From Rhodobacter sp. (lineage in GTDB: Bacteria; Pseudomonadota; Alphaproteobacteria; Rhodobacterales; Rhodobacteraceae), in NCBI GenBank assembly GCA_020251025.1, contig JADCDI010000017.1, positions 1-48,334 on the forward strand: 48,334 nt of DNA. The letters run 5' to 3'. The translations under genes were made by a program, and so were the position numbers. Of this stretch, positions 41,863-48,334 are shown one piece after another; within the stretch, counting starts at the first letter, position 1, and each line of letters opens with the position of its first letter. The notes under the pieces were generated by a model, which had not been told where the DNA came from, made no database searches, and worked only from the letters and a program-made list of their open reading frames with translations.

Positions 41863-44415
41863 TCAGTACAGCCCGCCCGAACTCATGGTGCCGAAATCGG
41901 CCTTGTCGGGGATCACTCTCGTCTCACCGGTCGATGTGGTGACGGTCTGCTCGCCTTCGGATCCGTCCGTTTCCCCATAGGCGAACAGCGGCAGGTTGGA
42001 CCCCATGGCAAAGCCGCCATCCACCACGGCCATCCCGTAATGCGAATCCTGGCCGTCGCGGAAGTATTCGGCGACGACATTGTCGCCCGTGGCATCGTCG
42101 TAAAGCATGGCCCCTGTGAACCGGTCGATCTTCTGGAAATAGCCGCCCGGGGGCACGGCAAATGCGGTGCCGCCGTACTTTGCCACGGCCTTGGTCATGA
42201 ATTCCTGGAACACGGGGCCGCACAGCCCGCCGCCCGACACCGATCCCAGACTGCGCGGCTGGTCATAGCCGATATAGCAGCCCGCCACGACGTTCGAGGT
42301 ATAGCCGATGAACCACACATCCTTGGCGTCGTTGGTTGTGCCGGTCTTGCCCGCCACCGGCACCGGCAGGGCAATGCCGCGCCCCGTTCCGCGCTGGATC
42401 ACCCCTTCCATCATCGAGGTCAACTGATAGGCGGTGATCGGATCCATCACCCGGTCGCGGTTCGACAGGATGCGCGGCGCTTCGCCCGGAGACAGGCTTG
42501 CAAGCTGGCAGTCCGGGCACTTGCGCTGGTCATGTCGGTAAATTGTCTTGCCGGACCGGTCCTGCACACGATCCACAAGCGTCGGTTCCACCCTTTCGCC
42601 GCCATTGGCAAACATGGCATAGGCCGCCACCATCTTGTACAGCGTGGTTTCCTGGGCCCCCAGCGCATTCGCCAGAAAGGGCTTCATCGGCTGGTAAACG
42701 CCAAAGCGTTCGGCGTAGCCCGCAACGGTGTCCATCCCGATTTCCTGCGCAATCCGCACGGTCATCAGGTTGCGGCTTTGCTCGATGCCGGTGCGCAGCG
42801 GCGCGGGGCCATAGAACTTGTTCGATGCGTTCTTGGGCTTCCACAACCCTTCGGGCGTGTTCACCTCGATCGGTGCGTCGATGACGATGGTCGCCGGGCT
42901 GAAACCGGAATCCAGCGCTGCGGCATAGACAAAGGGCTTGAAGCTGGACCCGGGCTGGCGCTGCGCCTGGGTGGCGCGGTTGAATTCGGATTCCTGAAAG
43001 CTGAAGCCGCCCTGCATCGCCAGAACCCGGCCCGTGTTCACGTCCATCGCCATGAACGCGCCCCCGACCTCGGGCACCTGGCGCAGCGACCAGCGCGCGA
43101 AGCTGCCGTCCTCGTCACTGGTCACGGCCTGTACCAGAACGACATCGCCGACCGAGACAAGATCCGAAACCTCGTTCGCCTTGGGTCCAAGCCGCCCGTC
43201 AGCCTGGCGCTTGCGCGCCCAGGTCACATCCTCGGCCGGAATGAAATGGCCGTCGTCGTCTTCCTCGATCCCTTCGATGCCAATGCGCGCCGCGTCCCCC
43301 GTGACCGACAGCACAACGGCGGGATACCAGCCTTCGACATCGCGCGGCACTTCGGCCTCGGACAGGGCGCTGCGCCAGTCGGCCTCGCTGCCCAGCCTGT
43401 CGGGGGCGATGACCTTGCGGGTTCCGCGCCAGATGCCCTGCGAGCGGTCAAACTTCTCCAGCCCGGCCCGCAGCGCCCGGGCGGCTTCCTGTTGCAGGTC
43501 CGGATCGGCGGTGGCCCGAATCGTCAGGCCGCCCGTGAACAGCTCTTCCTTGCCGAAGGTGGTCGAAAGCTGCCGCCCGATTTCGTCGGTGAAATAGTTG
43601 CGGGGGGGAAGCGACTGGCGGAAGGCGGGAAAATCGCCGTTCTGCACCGACAGAAGCGGCATGTCCTTTTCCCGAAGGTAGGTCGCCTCGTCAAGATAAC
43701 CGTTCTGCCACATCTCGCGCAGCACGTAGCTGCGCCTTTCGGTCAGGCGGGCCTTGGCGTTAACGGGATGAAACTTGCTCGGGGCCTGCGGCATCGCCGC
43801 CAGCATCGCTGCCTCGTGCGGGGCAAGGTCCGCCAGCGGCTTGTTGAAATAGGTCTGGGCAGCGGCGGCGACCCCGTAGGAATTCTGGCCGAGGAAAATC
43901 TCGTTCAGGTAAAGCTCAAGGATCTTTTCCTTGCTCAGCGTCTCTTCGATCCGCGAGGCAAGAATGATTTCCTTGATCTTGCGCTCGCCCGTACGCTCGC
44001 CGCCCAGAAGAAAGTTCTTCATCACCTGCTGCGTGATGGTGGACGCCCCGCGCAGGTTCTGCCCGCGCGAGACGATGGCATCGCGCGCCGCAGCGGCGAT
44101 GCTGGTCACGTCATAGCCCTTGTGGTGGTAGAAATTCTTGTCCTCGGCGCTGATGAAAGCCTCTTTCACCAGATCGGGAATATCCTCGATGGGCGTGAAC
44201 AGCCGCCGTTCTTCGGCGAATTCATCGATGATCCGCCCTTCGCCCGAATAGACGCGGCTGATCGTGGGCGGGGTATATTGTGCAAGGCTTTCATGGCTGG
44301 GCAGGTCCCGGCCATACATCCAGAATACCGCCCCCACCGACAGCGCGGCAAAAAACAGCCCCAAGGTCAGGGCAGAGAAAATCGCCCCCAGAAAAGACCC
44401 GACGAACCTGACCAC
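41863..44415 (-). CDS. mrcA: Penicillin-binding protein 1A (bifunctional)
   Basis: The protein has 850 residues from a GTG at 44415 with AGGAG upstream; a longer reading to 44469 is rejected. An N-terminal TM anchor is followed by the GT51 glycosyltransferase with the catalytic glutamate in SAEDKNFYHHKGYD, then RGASTITQQVMKNFLLG and KEKILELYLNEIFLGQNSYG. An OB-like insert lies at about 370-470. The transpeptidase has PGSSFKPFVYA (serine nucleophile), SRNLMT and VAGKTGTTND. It polymerises and cross-links peptidoglycan. The amidase gene is next upstream on the same strand, 80 bases away, forming a wall-enzyme group. Confidence 0.95.
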   Translation of the reverse strand: MVRFVGSFLGAIFSALTLGLFFAALSVGAVFWMYGRDLPSHESLAQYTPPTISRVYSGEGRIIDEFAEERRLFTPIEDIPDLVKEAFISAEDKNFYHHKGYDVTSIAAAARDAIVSRGQNLRGASTITQQVMKNFLLGGERTGERKIKEIILASRIEETLSKEKILELYLNEIFLGQNSYGVAAAAQTYFNKPLADLAPHEAAMLAAMPQAPSKFHPVNAKARLTERRSYVLREMWQNGYLDEATYLREKDMPLLSVQNGDFPAFRQSLPPRNYFTDEIGRQLSTTFGKEELFTGGLTIRATADPDLQQEAARALRAGLEKFDRSQGIWRGTRKVIAPDRLGSEADWRSALSEAEVPRDVEGWYPAVVLSVTGDAARIGIEGIEEDDDGHFIPAEDVTWARKRQADGRLGPKANEVSDLVSVGDVVLVQAVTSDEDGSFARWSLRQVPEVGGAFMAMDVNTGRVLAMQGGFSFQESEFNRATQAQRQPGSSFKPFVYAAALDSGFSPATIVIDAPIEVNTPEGLWKPKNASNKFYGPAPLRTGIEQSRNLMTVRIAQEIGMDTVAGYAERFGVYQPMKPFLANALGAQETTLYKMVAAYAMFANGGERVEPTLVDRVQDRSGKTIYRHDQRKCPDCQLASLSPGEAPRILSNRDRVMDPITAYQLTSMMEGVIQRGTGRGIALPVPVAGKTGTTNDAKDVWFIGYTSNVVAGCYIGYDQPRSLGSVSGGGLCGPVFQEFMTKAVAKYGGTAFAVPPGGYFQKIDRFTGAMLYDDATGDNVVAEYFRDGQDSHYGMAVVDGGFAMGSNLPLFAYGETDGSEGEQTVTTSTGETRVIPDKADFGTMSSGGLY

Positions 44416-44496
44416 AGCACACTCCTGTCCGCGTCCGCATCCTATACAGGGGAAGCTGCCAGGGGTCAAAACCCGAGCGCGTGATCCCGCCTAAGG

Positions 44497-45705
44497 CTAC
44501 TTGCGGCGCAATTGCTGCCGGGCCGCATCCGCGACAGACCAGTCCTTGAGACCTGCCGCTATCGCCTGCGCCATGCGGGCCCGCCAGGCGCTGTCGCGCA
44601 GCCGTTCCAGATCGCCCGGGCTGGACATGAAGCCAATCTCGATCAGCACCGAAGGAATTTCGGGCGATTTCAGCACGGAAAATGCCGCCTGCTGCAAAGG
44701 AAAGCGATGCATTCTGATCCCCGCCGCATCCATCGCCCCGCGCAGGGTCTGTGCCAGAAGAAGGGTGCGCGGCAGGGTTTCGGTCCGGGCCATGTCCATC
44801 AGCACTTCGGCCACCAGATCATCCTGTCCTGTCAGGTCAACCCCGGACAGAAGATCATCCCGGTCGTGCCGTTCGGCCAGGATGGCCGCCGCCGCGTCAC
44901 TGGCACCGTCGGCCAGGGTATAGATGGTGGCCCCCACCGCCTCGCCTTCGGCCAGCGCATCGGCGTGCAGCGACAGGAACACCGTGGCACCTGCCGTGCG
45001 GGCGATGGAAATGCGGGTTTCCAGCGGCACGAAGACATCCGCGTTCCGCGTCAGCACCACGGTAAAACCGCCGCTGCGCAGCAGGGTTTCCTTCAACTCG
45101 CGGGCGAAGGTCAGCATCAGGTCGGCCTCCGACAGTCCGGCACGCTCGGCCCCGGGATCAATCCCGCCATGCCCCGGGTCCAGCACCACCACCACCGGCC
45201 CATCGCCGCGCCGTTCCGGCTTTGGCAGATCGGCCGCTTTCGGGGTGGCCCACTCCCGGGGTTCCGGCAGGGCCGCCTTTGCGGCAAAGGCTTCGGGCGA
45301 TGCCGGTTCCAGCCGGATCATCAGCCGGGCCGCCGCAGTGGCGGTGCGCATTTCGGCCTGATCCACCACGAAGGGTCCGTTCATCTCGATCACCAGCCGC
45401 GACCAGCCGGGGCGAAAGACACCGGCGCGCAATCCGGTCACGCGCGCCGAGGCGCGCGGAACCTCGGCGATGCCGCGCCAATCCACCTCGCGCACGTCCA
45501 GCACCAGCCGGGGCGGCGCATCCAGCACCCGCAGCCGCCAGGGCACCGGCTGCGACAGGGCCAGCGACACGGCAATCCCGTCGCCCGCGTCGCCGATGGA
45601 CGAAGATTGCGGGTCAAGCCGGGCCAGCGCGGTCAGGTCCTGGGCCAGGGCACCGCACAGCACCGCCCAGACCGCCACCACCGCTGCCACGATCATCCGC
45701 ATCAT
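44497..45705 (-). CDS. amiC: N-acetylmuramoyl-L-alanine amidase (AmiC type)
   Basis: The protein has 402 residues. A signal peptide (MMRMIVAAVVAVWAVLCGALAQ) is followed by an AMIN domain at about 40-135 and an Amidase_3 domain at about 172-390. Zinc ligands are H179 in LDPGHGG and E193 in LSEADLM, and the later SLHADA; the catalytic glutamate is in EIGFMSS near the C-terminus. It cuts the amide bond between MurNAc and the peptide at the septum. The AMIN domain places it at the division site. It lies upstream of mrcA on the same strand. Confidence 0.93.
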   Translation of the reverse strand: MMRMIVAAVVAVWAVLCGALAQDLTALARLDPQSSSIGDAGDGIAVSLALSQPVPWRLRVLDAPPRLVLDVREVDWRGIAEVPRASARVTGLRAGVFRPGWSRLVIEMNGPFVVDQAEMRTATAAARLMIRLEPASPEAFAAKAALPEPREWATPKAADLPKPERRGDGPVVVVLDPGHGGIDPGAERAGLSEADLMLTFARELKETLLRSGGFTVVLTRNADVFVPLETRISIARTAGATVFLSLHADALAEGEAVGATIYTLADGASDAAAAILAERHDRDDLLSGVDLTGQDDLVAEVLMDMARTETLPRTLLLAQTLRGAMDAAGIRMHRFPLQQAAFSVLKSPEIPSVLIEIGFMSSPGDLERLRDSAWRARMAQAIAAGLKDWSVADAARQQLRRK

Positions 45706-45878
45706 GCGCCATTCCCTGCCCGGTGCACAGTATTCCCGCGCAGGGACCCGAAGTCCACCGGCCAGATGCCCCGCCTGAGGGGATCACAAGTCCGCGCGCG
45801 CCCCGCATTGATTGCGCGGTGTGCCTTGCCGCCGCACGGCGATCTGCGATGCTGGGCCAAAATCTGAAGGAGCGCGCC

Positions 45879-46625
45879 ATGGCCCGACTGATCGCTGCCA
45901 GCCTCTTGCTGTCCCTTTCCTGTGCAGTCCCGGCCAGGGCTGACCTGGCAGACATGACCCCCGCCGAGAGGGAAAGCTTCCGGGCCGAGGTGAGGGCCTA
46001 TCTGCTGGACCATCCGGAAGTGCTGATCGAAGCAATGGATGTGCTGAATGACCGGCAGGCCCAGCTTGAGGCGCAGAACGATGCCGAACTTCTGCAGACC
46101 CATGCCGCAGAGATTTTCAACGATCCGGCAAGCTGGGTGGGCGGCAATCCCCAGGGCGACATCACGGTGGTCGAGTTCACCGACTATCGCTGCGGCTACT
46201 GCCGCAAGGCCTATGACGAGGTGGCGGAACTGGTGAAATCGGATGGGAACATCCGCTTTGTCGTCAAGGAATATCCTATTCTGGGTGAAGGGTCGCTTGC
46301 CTCTGCCCGCTTCGCCATCGCGGTGCGACAGGTCGGCGGGGACGCGCTGTACGAGCGGGCACATGACGCGCTGATCAGGCTGCGCGGCGATCCGACGCCG
46401 GAAACGCTGGGCCGGCTTGCGGGCGATCTGGGGCTGGATCCGGCCGCCATCCTGGCAAGGATGGACAGCGACGAGGTTGGTGCCGTGATCGCCGCCAATC
46501 ATGCCCTGGGTGAACGGCTGGGGATCACCGGAACCCCGACCTTCGTGATCGACGGGTTGATCGTGCGCGGCTATGTTCCGCTGGACGGCATGCGCGAGAT
46601 TGTGCAGGCGCAGCGCGAAGGCTGA
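45879..46625 (+). CDS. DsbA/Com1-like thiol-disulfide protein
   Basis: The protein has 248 residues. A signal peptide (MARLIAASLLLSLSCAVPAR) is followed by a short helical segment with YLLDHPEVLIEAMD, typical of the Com1/BdbD-like group, and a thioredoxin domain with C105-G-Y-C108 in FTDYRCGYCRKAYDE. Cis-proline is in GITGTPTFVIDG. It probably oxidises thiols in the periplasm. The start at 45879 follows GAAGGAG. It is divergent from amiC and convergent with ispG, with only three bases between the two stops. Confidence 0.92.
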   Translation: MARLIAASLLLSLSCAVPARADLADMTPAERESFRAEVRAYLLDHPEVLIEAMDVLNDRQAQLEAQNDAELLQTHAAEIFNDPASWVGGNPQGDITVVEFTDYRCGYCRKAYDEVAELVKSDGNIRFVVKEYPILGEGSLASARFAIAVRQVGGDALYERAHDALIRLRGDPTPETLGRLAGDLGLDPAAILARMDSDEVGAVIAANHALGERLGITGTPTFVIDGLIVRGYVPLDGMREIVQAQREG

Positions 46626-46628
46626 CGG

Positions 46629-47756
46629 CTATTCTGCCGCTTCGGACGCGGTCTTTGCCCCCAGCTCCGCCGCCTTTGCCTCGACCAGTTCGACGATATG
46701 ATCGATCATCCGGTCATTGCCCAGCTTGTGGCTTTGCTTTCCCGCCAGATAGACCATGCCGGACCCGGCCCCGCCGCCGGTAAAGCCGATGTCGGTCATC
46801 AGCGCCTCGCCCGGGCCGTTCACCACGCAGCCGATGATGCTCAGGCTCATCGGGGTGGTGATATGGGCCAGCCGTTCCTCCAGCACCGCGACCGTCTTGA
46901 TCACGTCGAAGCCCTGCCGCGCGCAGGACGGGCAGGAAATGATCGTGACGCCCCGGTGCCGCAGGCCCAGCGACTTCAGGATCTCGAAGCCGACCCTGAC
47001 CTCTTCCACCGGATCGGCGGACAGGGAAACGCGGATCGTGTCGCCGATGCCCATCCACAGCAGGTTGCCCAGACCGATGGCCGATTTCACCGTACCGGAG
47101 AGCAGCCCGCCCGCCTCGGTGATGCCCAGATGGATCGGGGCATCGGTGGCATCGGCAAGCTGCTGATAGGCCGCCGCCGCCAGAAACACGTCAGAGGCTT
47201 TCACGCTGATCTTGAATTCGTGAAAGTCATTGTCCTGCAGGATGCGGATGTGGTCGAGGCCGCTTTCGACCATGGCCTCGGGGCAGGGTTCGCCGTACTT
47301 TTCCAGCAGGTGCTTTTCCAGGGACCCGGCATTGACCCCGATGCGGATCGAACAGCCATGATCCTTTGCGGCCCTGATCACCTCGCGCACGCGGGAGGCA
47401 TCGCCGATGTTCCCCGGATTGATCCGCAGGCAGGCCGCACCGGCTTCGGCGGCCTCGATCGCGCGCTTGTAGTGGAAATGGATGTCGGCCACGACCGGCA
47501 CCGGGCTTTCGGCGATGATCGCCTTCAGCGCCTGTGTCGACTCGCGGTCGGGTGTGGAAATGCGGACGATGTCCGCGCCTGCCACCGCACAGCGCTGCAC
47601 CTGTGCGATGGTGGCGGCGACATCCGTGGTTGGCGTATTGGTCATCGTCTGGACCGAGATTGGCGCATCCCCCCCCACGGCCACGCGCCCGACCATGATC
47701 CGGCGCGATTTGCGCCGGTCGATGTTGCGCCAGGGGCGGATGGGGTTGTGCGCCAT
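46629..47756 (-). CDS. ispG: 4-hydroxy-3-methylbut-2-enyl-diphosphate synthase
   Basis: The protein has 375 residues. It starts at the ATG at 47756 (AAAGG upstream), [20 protein letters not shown]; the frame stays open to 48122 only because of the GC-rich repeat. The TIM-barrel N-terminus has [17 protein letters not shown] and ADIHFHYK. The 4Fe-4S cluster cysteines are in [11 protein letters not shown] and [13 protein letters not shown]; the latter includes the conserved glutamate. It makes HMBPP in the MEP isoprenoid pathway. Confidence 0.96.
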   Translation of the reverse strand: MAHNPIRPWRNIDRRKSRRIMVGRVAVGGDAPISVQTMTNTPTTDVAATIAQVQRCAVAGADIVRISTPDRESTQALKAIIAESPVPVVADIHFHYKRAIEAAEAGAACLRINPGNIGDASRVREVIRAAKDHGCSIRIGVNAGSLEKHLLEKYGEPCPEAMVESGLDHIRILQDNDFHEFKISVKASDVFLAAAAYQQLADATDAPIHLGITEAGGLLSGTVKSAIGLGNLLWMGIGDTIRVSLSADPVEEVRVGFEILKSLGLRHRGVTIISCPSCARQGFDVIKTVAVLEERLAHITTPMSLSIIGCVVNGPGEALMTDIGFTGGGAGSGMVYLAGKQSHKLGNDRMIDHIVELVEAKAAELGAKTASEAAE

Positions 47757-47904
47757 GGGCAGCCTTTCAGGGTCCGGGGTCACGCCCCTAGATAGACGGC
47801 TGCGCGTCATTGGGCAACCGCCACGGCGCGGCGCTGCACCCGGCAGGGTCCCGAAGACGTGCCGACCGCAGGGGCGCCTGCGTGCACGGCGCGAAACACC
47901 TGCA
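47757..47904. other. Short gene-free stretch upstream of ispG
   Basis: It must hold the ispG promoter on the minus strand, but I cannot point to a convincing -35/-10 pair. The rest is GC-rich spacer leading into the repeat. Confidence 0.35.
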
Positions 47905-48085
47905 TCTGCGGGTGCCCTGCGCCCCCAGGCGGGGGCCATCGCCCCTGCCCCGGCGGCAGGCCGATCCCCGGCGGGCGCTGGCCTTTCAGGGTGGAAGTCC
48001 TGCGGGCCTTGGTGACGCTGTTGCGCACGGGCGGGGGAAAGGCGGGTGGCGTTTCCGGGTCCCGCCCGGGAAGGTGAAGGCACCC
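47905..48085 (-). repeat. GC-rich multi-hairpin repeat, right inner copy (partial)
   Basis: Read on the minus strand it has GGAAACGCCACCCGCC-like blocks, then AAAGGCCAGCGCCCGCCGGG (about 47972-47991 in plus coordinates) and a GGGGCAGGGGCGATGGCCCC block near 47934-47953. The middle TTTG hairpin is missing or changed, so this copy is shortened. It is adjacent to the full copy at the window end, mirroring the tandem pair at the left end. Confidence 0.6.
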
Positions 48086-48088
48086 TCA

Positions 48089-48334
48089 CCGCCTCAATGG
48101 CAGGGGCCATCGCCCCTGCCACAGTGCTACGCTGGGATCAGGACCGGCCGGGGGCCAAAGCCCCCGGCCAGCGCCCGCCCCGCCACCGGCGGGCGCTTCG
48201 CACCCGCCGGGTCGGGCGCTGGCCTTTGTGTCTCCCGGACCTGCCGGTCTACAGGGGACCGTCCCACTGGGGCGGGGGAAACGCGGTGCGTTTCCTGATC
48301 CCGCCCGGACGGGCGAAGTCACCTTCACCTTCCC
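48089..48334 (-). repeat. GC-rich multi-hairpin repeat, right end copy
   Basis: Read on the minus strand from 48225 to 48089 this is nearly identical to 1-138 of the window, including AGGCCAGCGCCCGACCCGGC, the TTTG hairpin and the GATG hairpin; only a few positions differ. The part 48226-48334 continues with the GGGACGGTCCC and CGCGTTTCCC blocks seen at 150-240. So the two ends of the window are inverted copies of one repeat. Confidence 0.8.

Noticed and set aside
41689-44484. Plus-strand frame of about 930 codons opposite mrcA
   Set aside because: Same cause: the opposite strand has a clear, motif-complete PBP1A.
47757-48122. N-terminal extension of ispG into the repeat
   Set aside because: The family start [13 protein letters not shown] with a ribosome-binding site is at 47756. 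The extension is translated repeat DNA.
1-48334. The whole window as one giant transposon bounded by inverted repeats
   Set aside because: The content is mainly core housekeeping (ilvIN, glnE, lpdA, prfB, mrcA, ispG) and there is no matching transposase. A repeat at contig ends is simpler.
1-48334. tRNA or rRNA genes
   Set aside because: I found no cloverleaf-like segment or rRNA signature by eye on either strand; a tRNA search program would be decisive.

Overview
The window looks like a chromosomal segment of a high-GC alphaproteobacterium of the Rhodobacterales (Paracoccaceae/Roseobacter type). This rests on codon use, on the style of the housekeeping proteins (IlvI with a GEAS-type cofactor loop, RF2 with an SPY motif and no programmed frameshift, a DUF2852 protein, a bactofilin paired with an M23 peptidase, GlnE) and on short GC-rich REP-like intergenic elements typical of that group. 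Genus and species cannot be told from the sequence alone. Both ends lie inside the same GC-rich hairpin repeat in opposite orientation, so the window may be a contig whose ends fall in a repeat.

Layout. 1-847: repeat copies and gene-poor DNA. 848-3125: three small membrane proteins followed by an APC-family permease in one tight unit. 3131-4155: two hypothetical membrane-associated proteins. 4190-5325: a decayed arylsulfatase pseudogene. 5291-14312: a carnitine/gamma-butyrobetaine degradation locus with a divergent CdhR-like regulator. It encodes a BKACE enzyme, a lipocalin, a carnitine dehydrogenase-thioesterase fusion, an SDR, an acyl-CoA dehydrogenase, an NDP-forming-type CoA ligase and a CaiD-like hydratase. 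14361-15102: an IS630-type element whose transposase has lost its catalytic core. 15279-18832: ilvI-DUF2971-ilvN with a leader-peptide attenuator; the low-GC DUF2971 gene sits between the two acetolactate synthase subunits. 18959-22812: minus-strand genes for a cation antiporter, a VOC protein, Bpt, an RDD protein, a DUF2852 protein and a YbaK-like deacylase. 22922-25988: glnE and a small overlapping gene. 26064-26702: eda. 26703-28474: a graveyard with an unrecognised C-terminal-like fragment, an IS5-type transposase remnant and another repeat copy. 28475-36169: lpdA, a DUF924 gene, an MFS transporter, queA and a large AsmA-like protein. 36380-39723: bcp, a DUF455 gene, an M23 peptidase and a bactofilin. 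39794-45705: a DUF2189 gene, prfB, mrcA and amiC. 45879-47756: a DsbA-like protein and ispG. 47757-48334: repeats again.

How the genes work together. The clearest pathway is quaternary-amine catabolism. Gamma-butyrobetaine, crotonobetaine or carnitine would be activated to CoA esters by the NDP-forming-type ligase, oxidised by the acyl-CoA dehydrogenase, hydrated by the CaiD-like enzyme, and returned as carnitine. Carnitine is then oxidised by the dehydrogenase, cleaved by BKACE with acetyl-CoA to betainyl-CoA plus acetoacetate, and hydrolysed to glycine betaine by the fused thioesterase domain. A second functional group is envelope growth: PBP1A, the amidase, the M23 peptidase and the bactofilin. 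The rest is housekeeping, with two islands of decaying DNA and a repeat family present at both ends and in the middle.

The most unusual points are the DUF2971 gene embedded in ilvIN with coding overlap at one end and a shared ribosome-binding site at the other, the permease with three small partner proteins, the decayed sulfatase, the core-deleted IS630 element, and the inverted copies of the hairpin repeat at the window ends.
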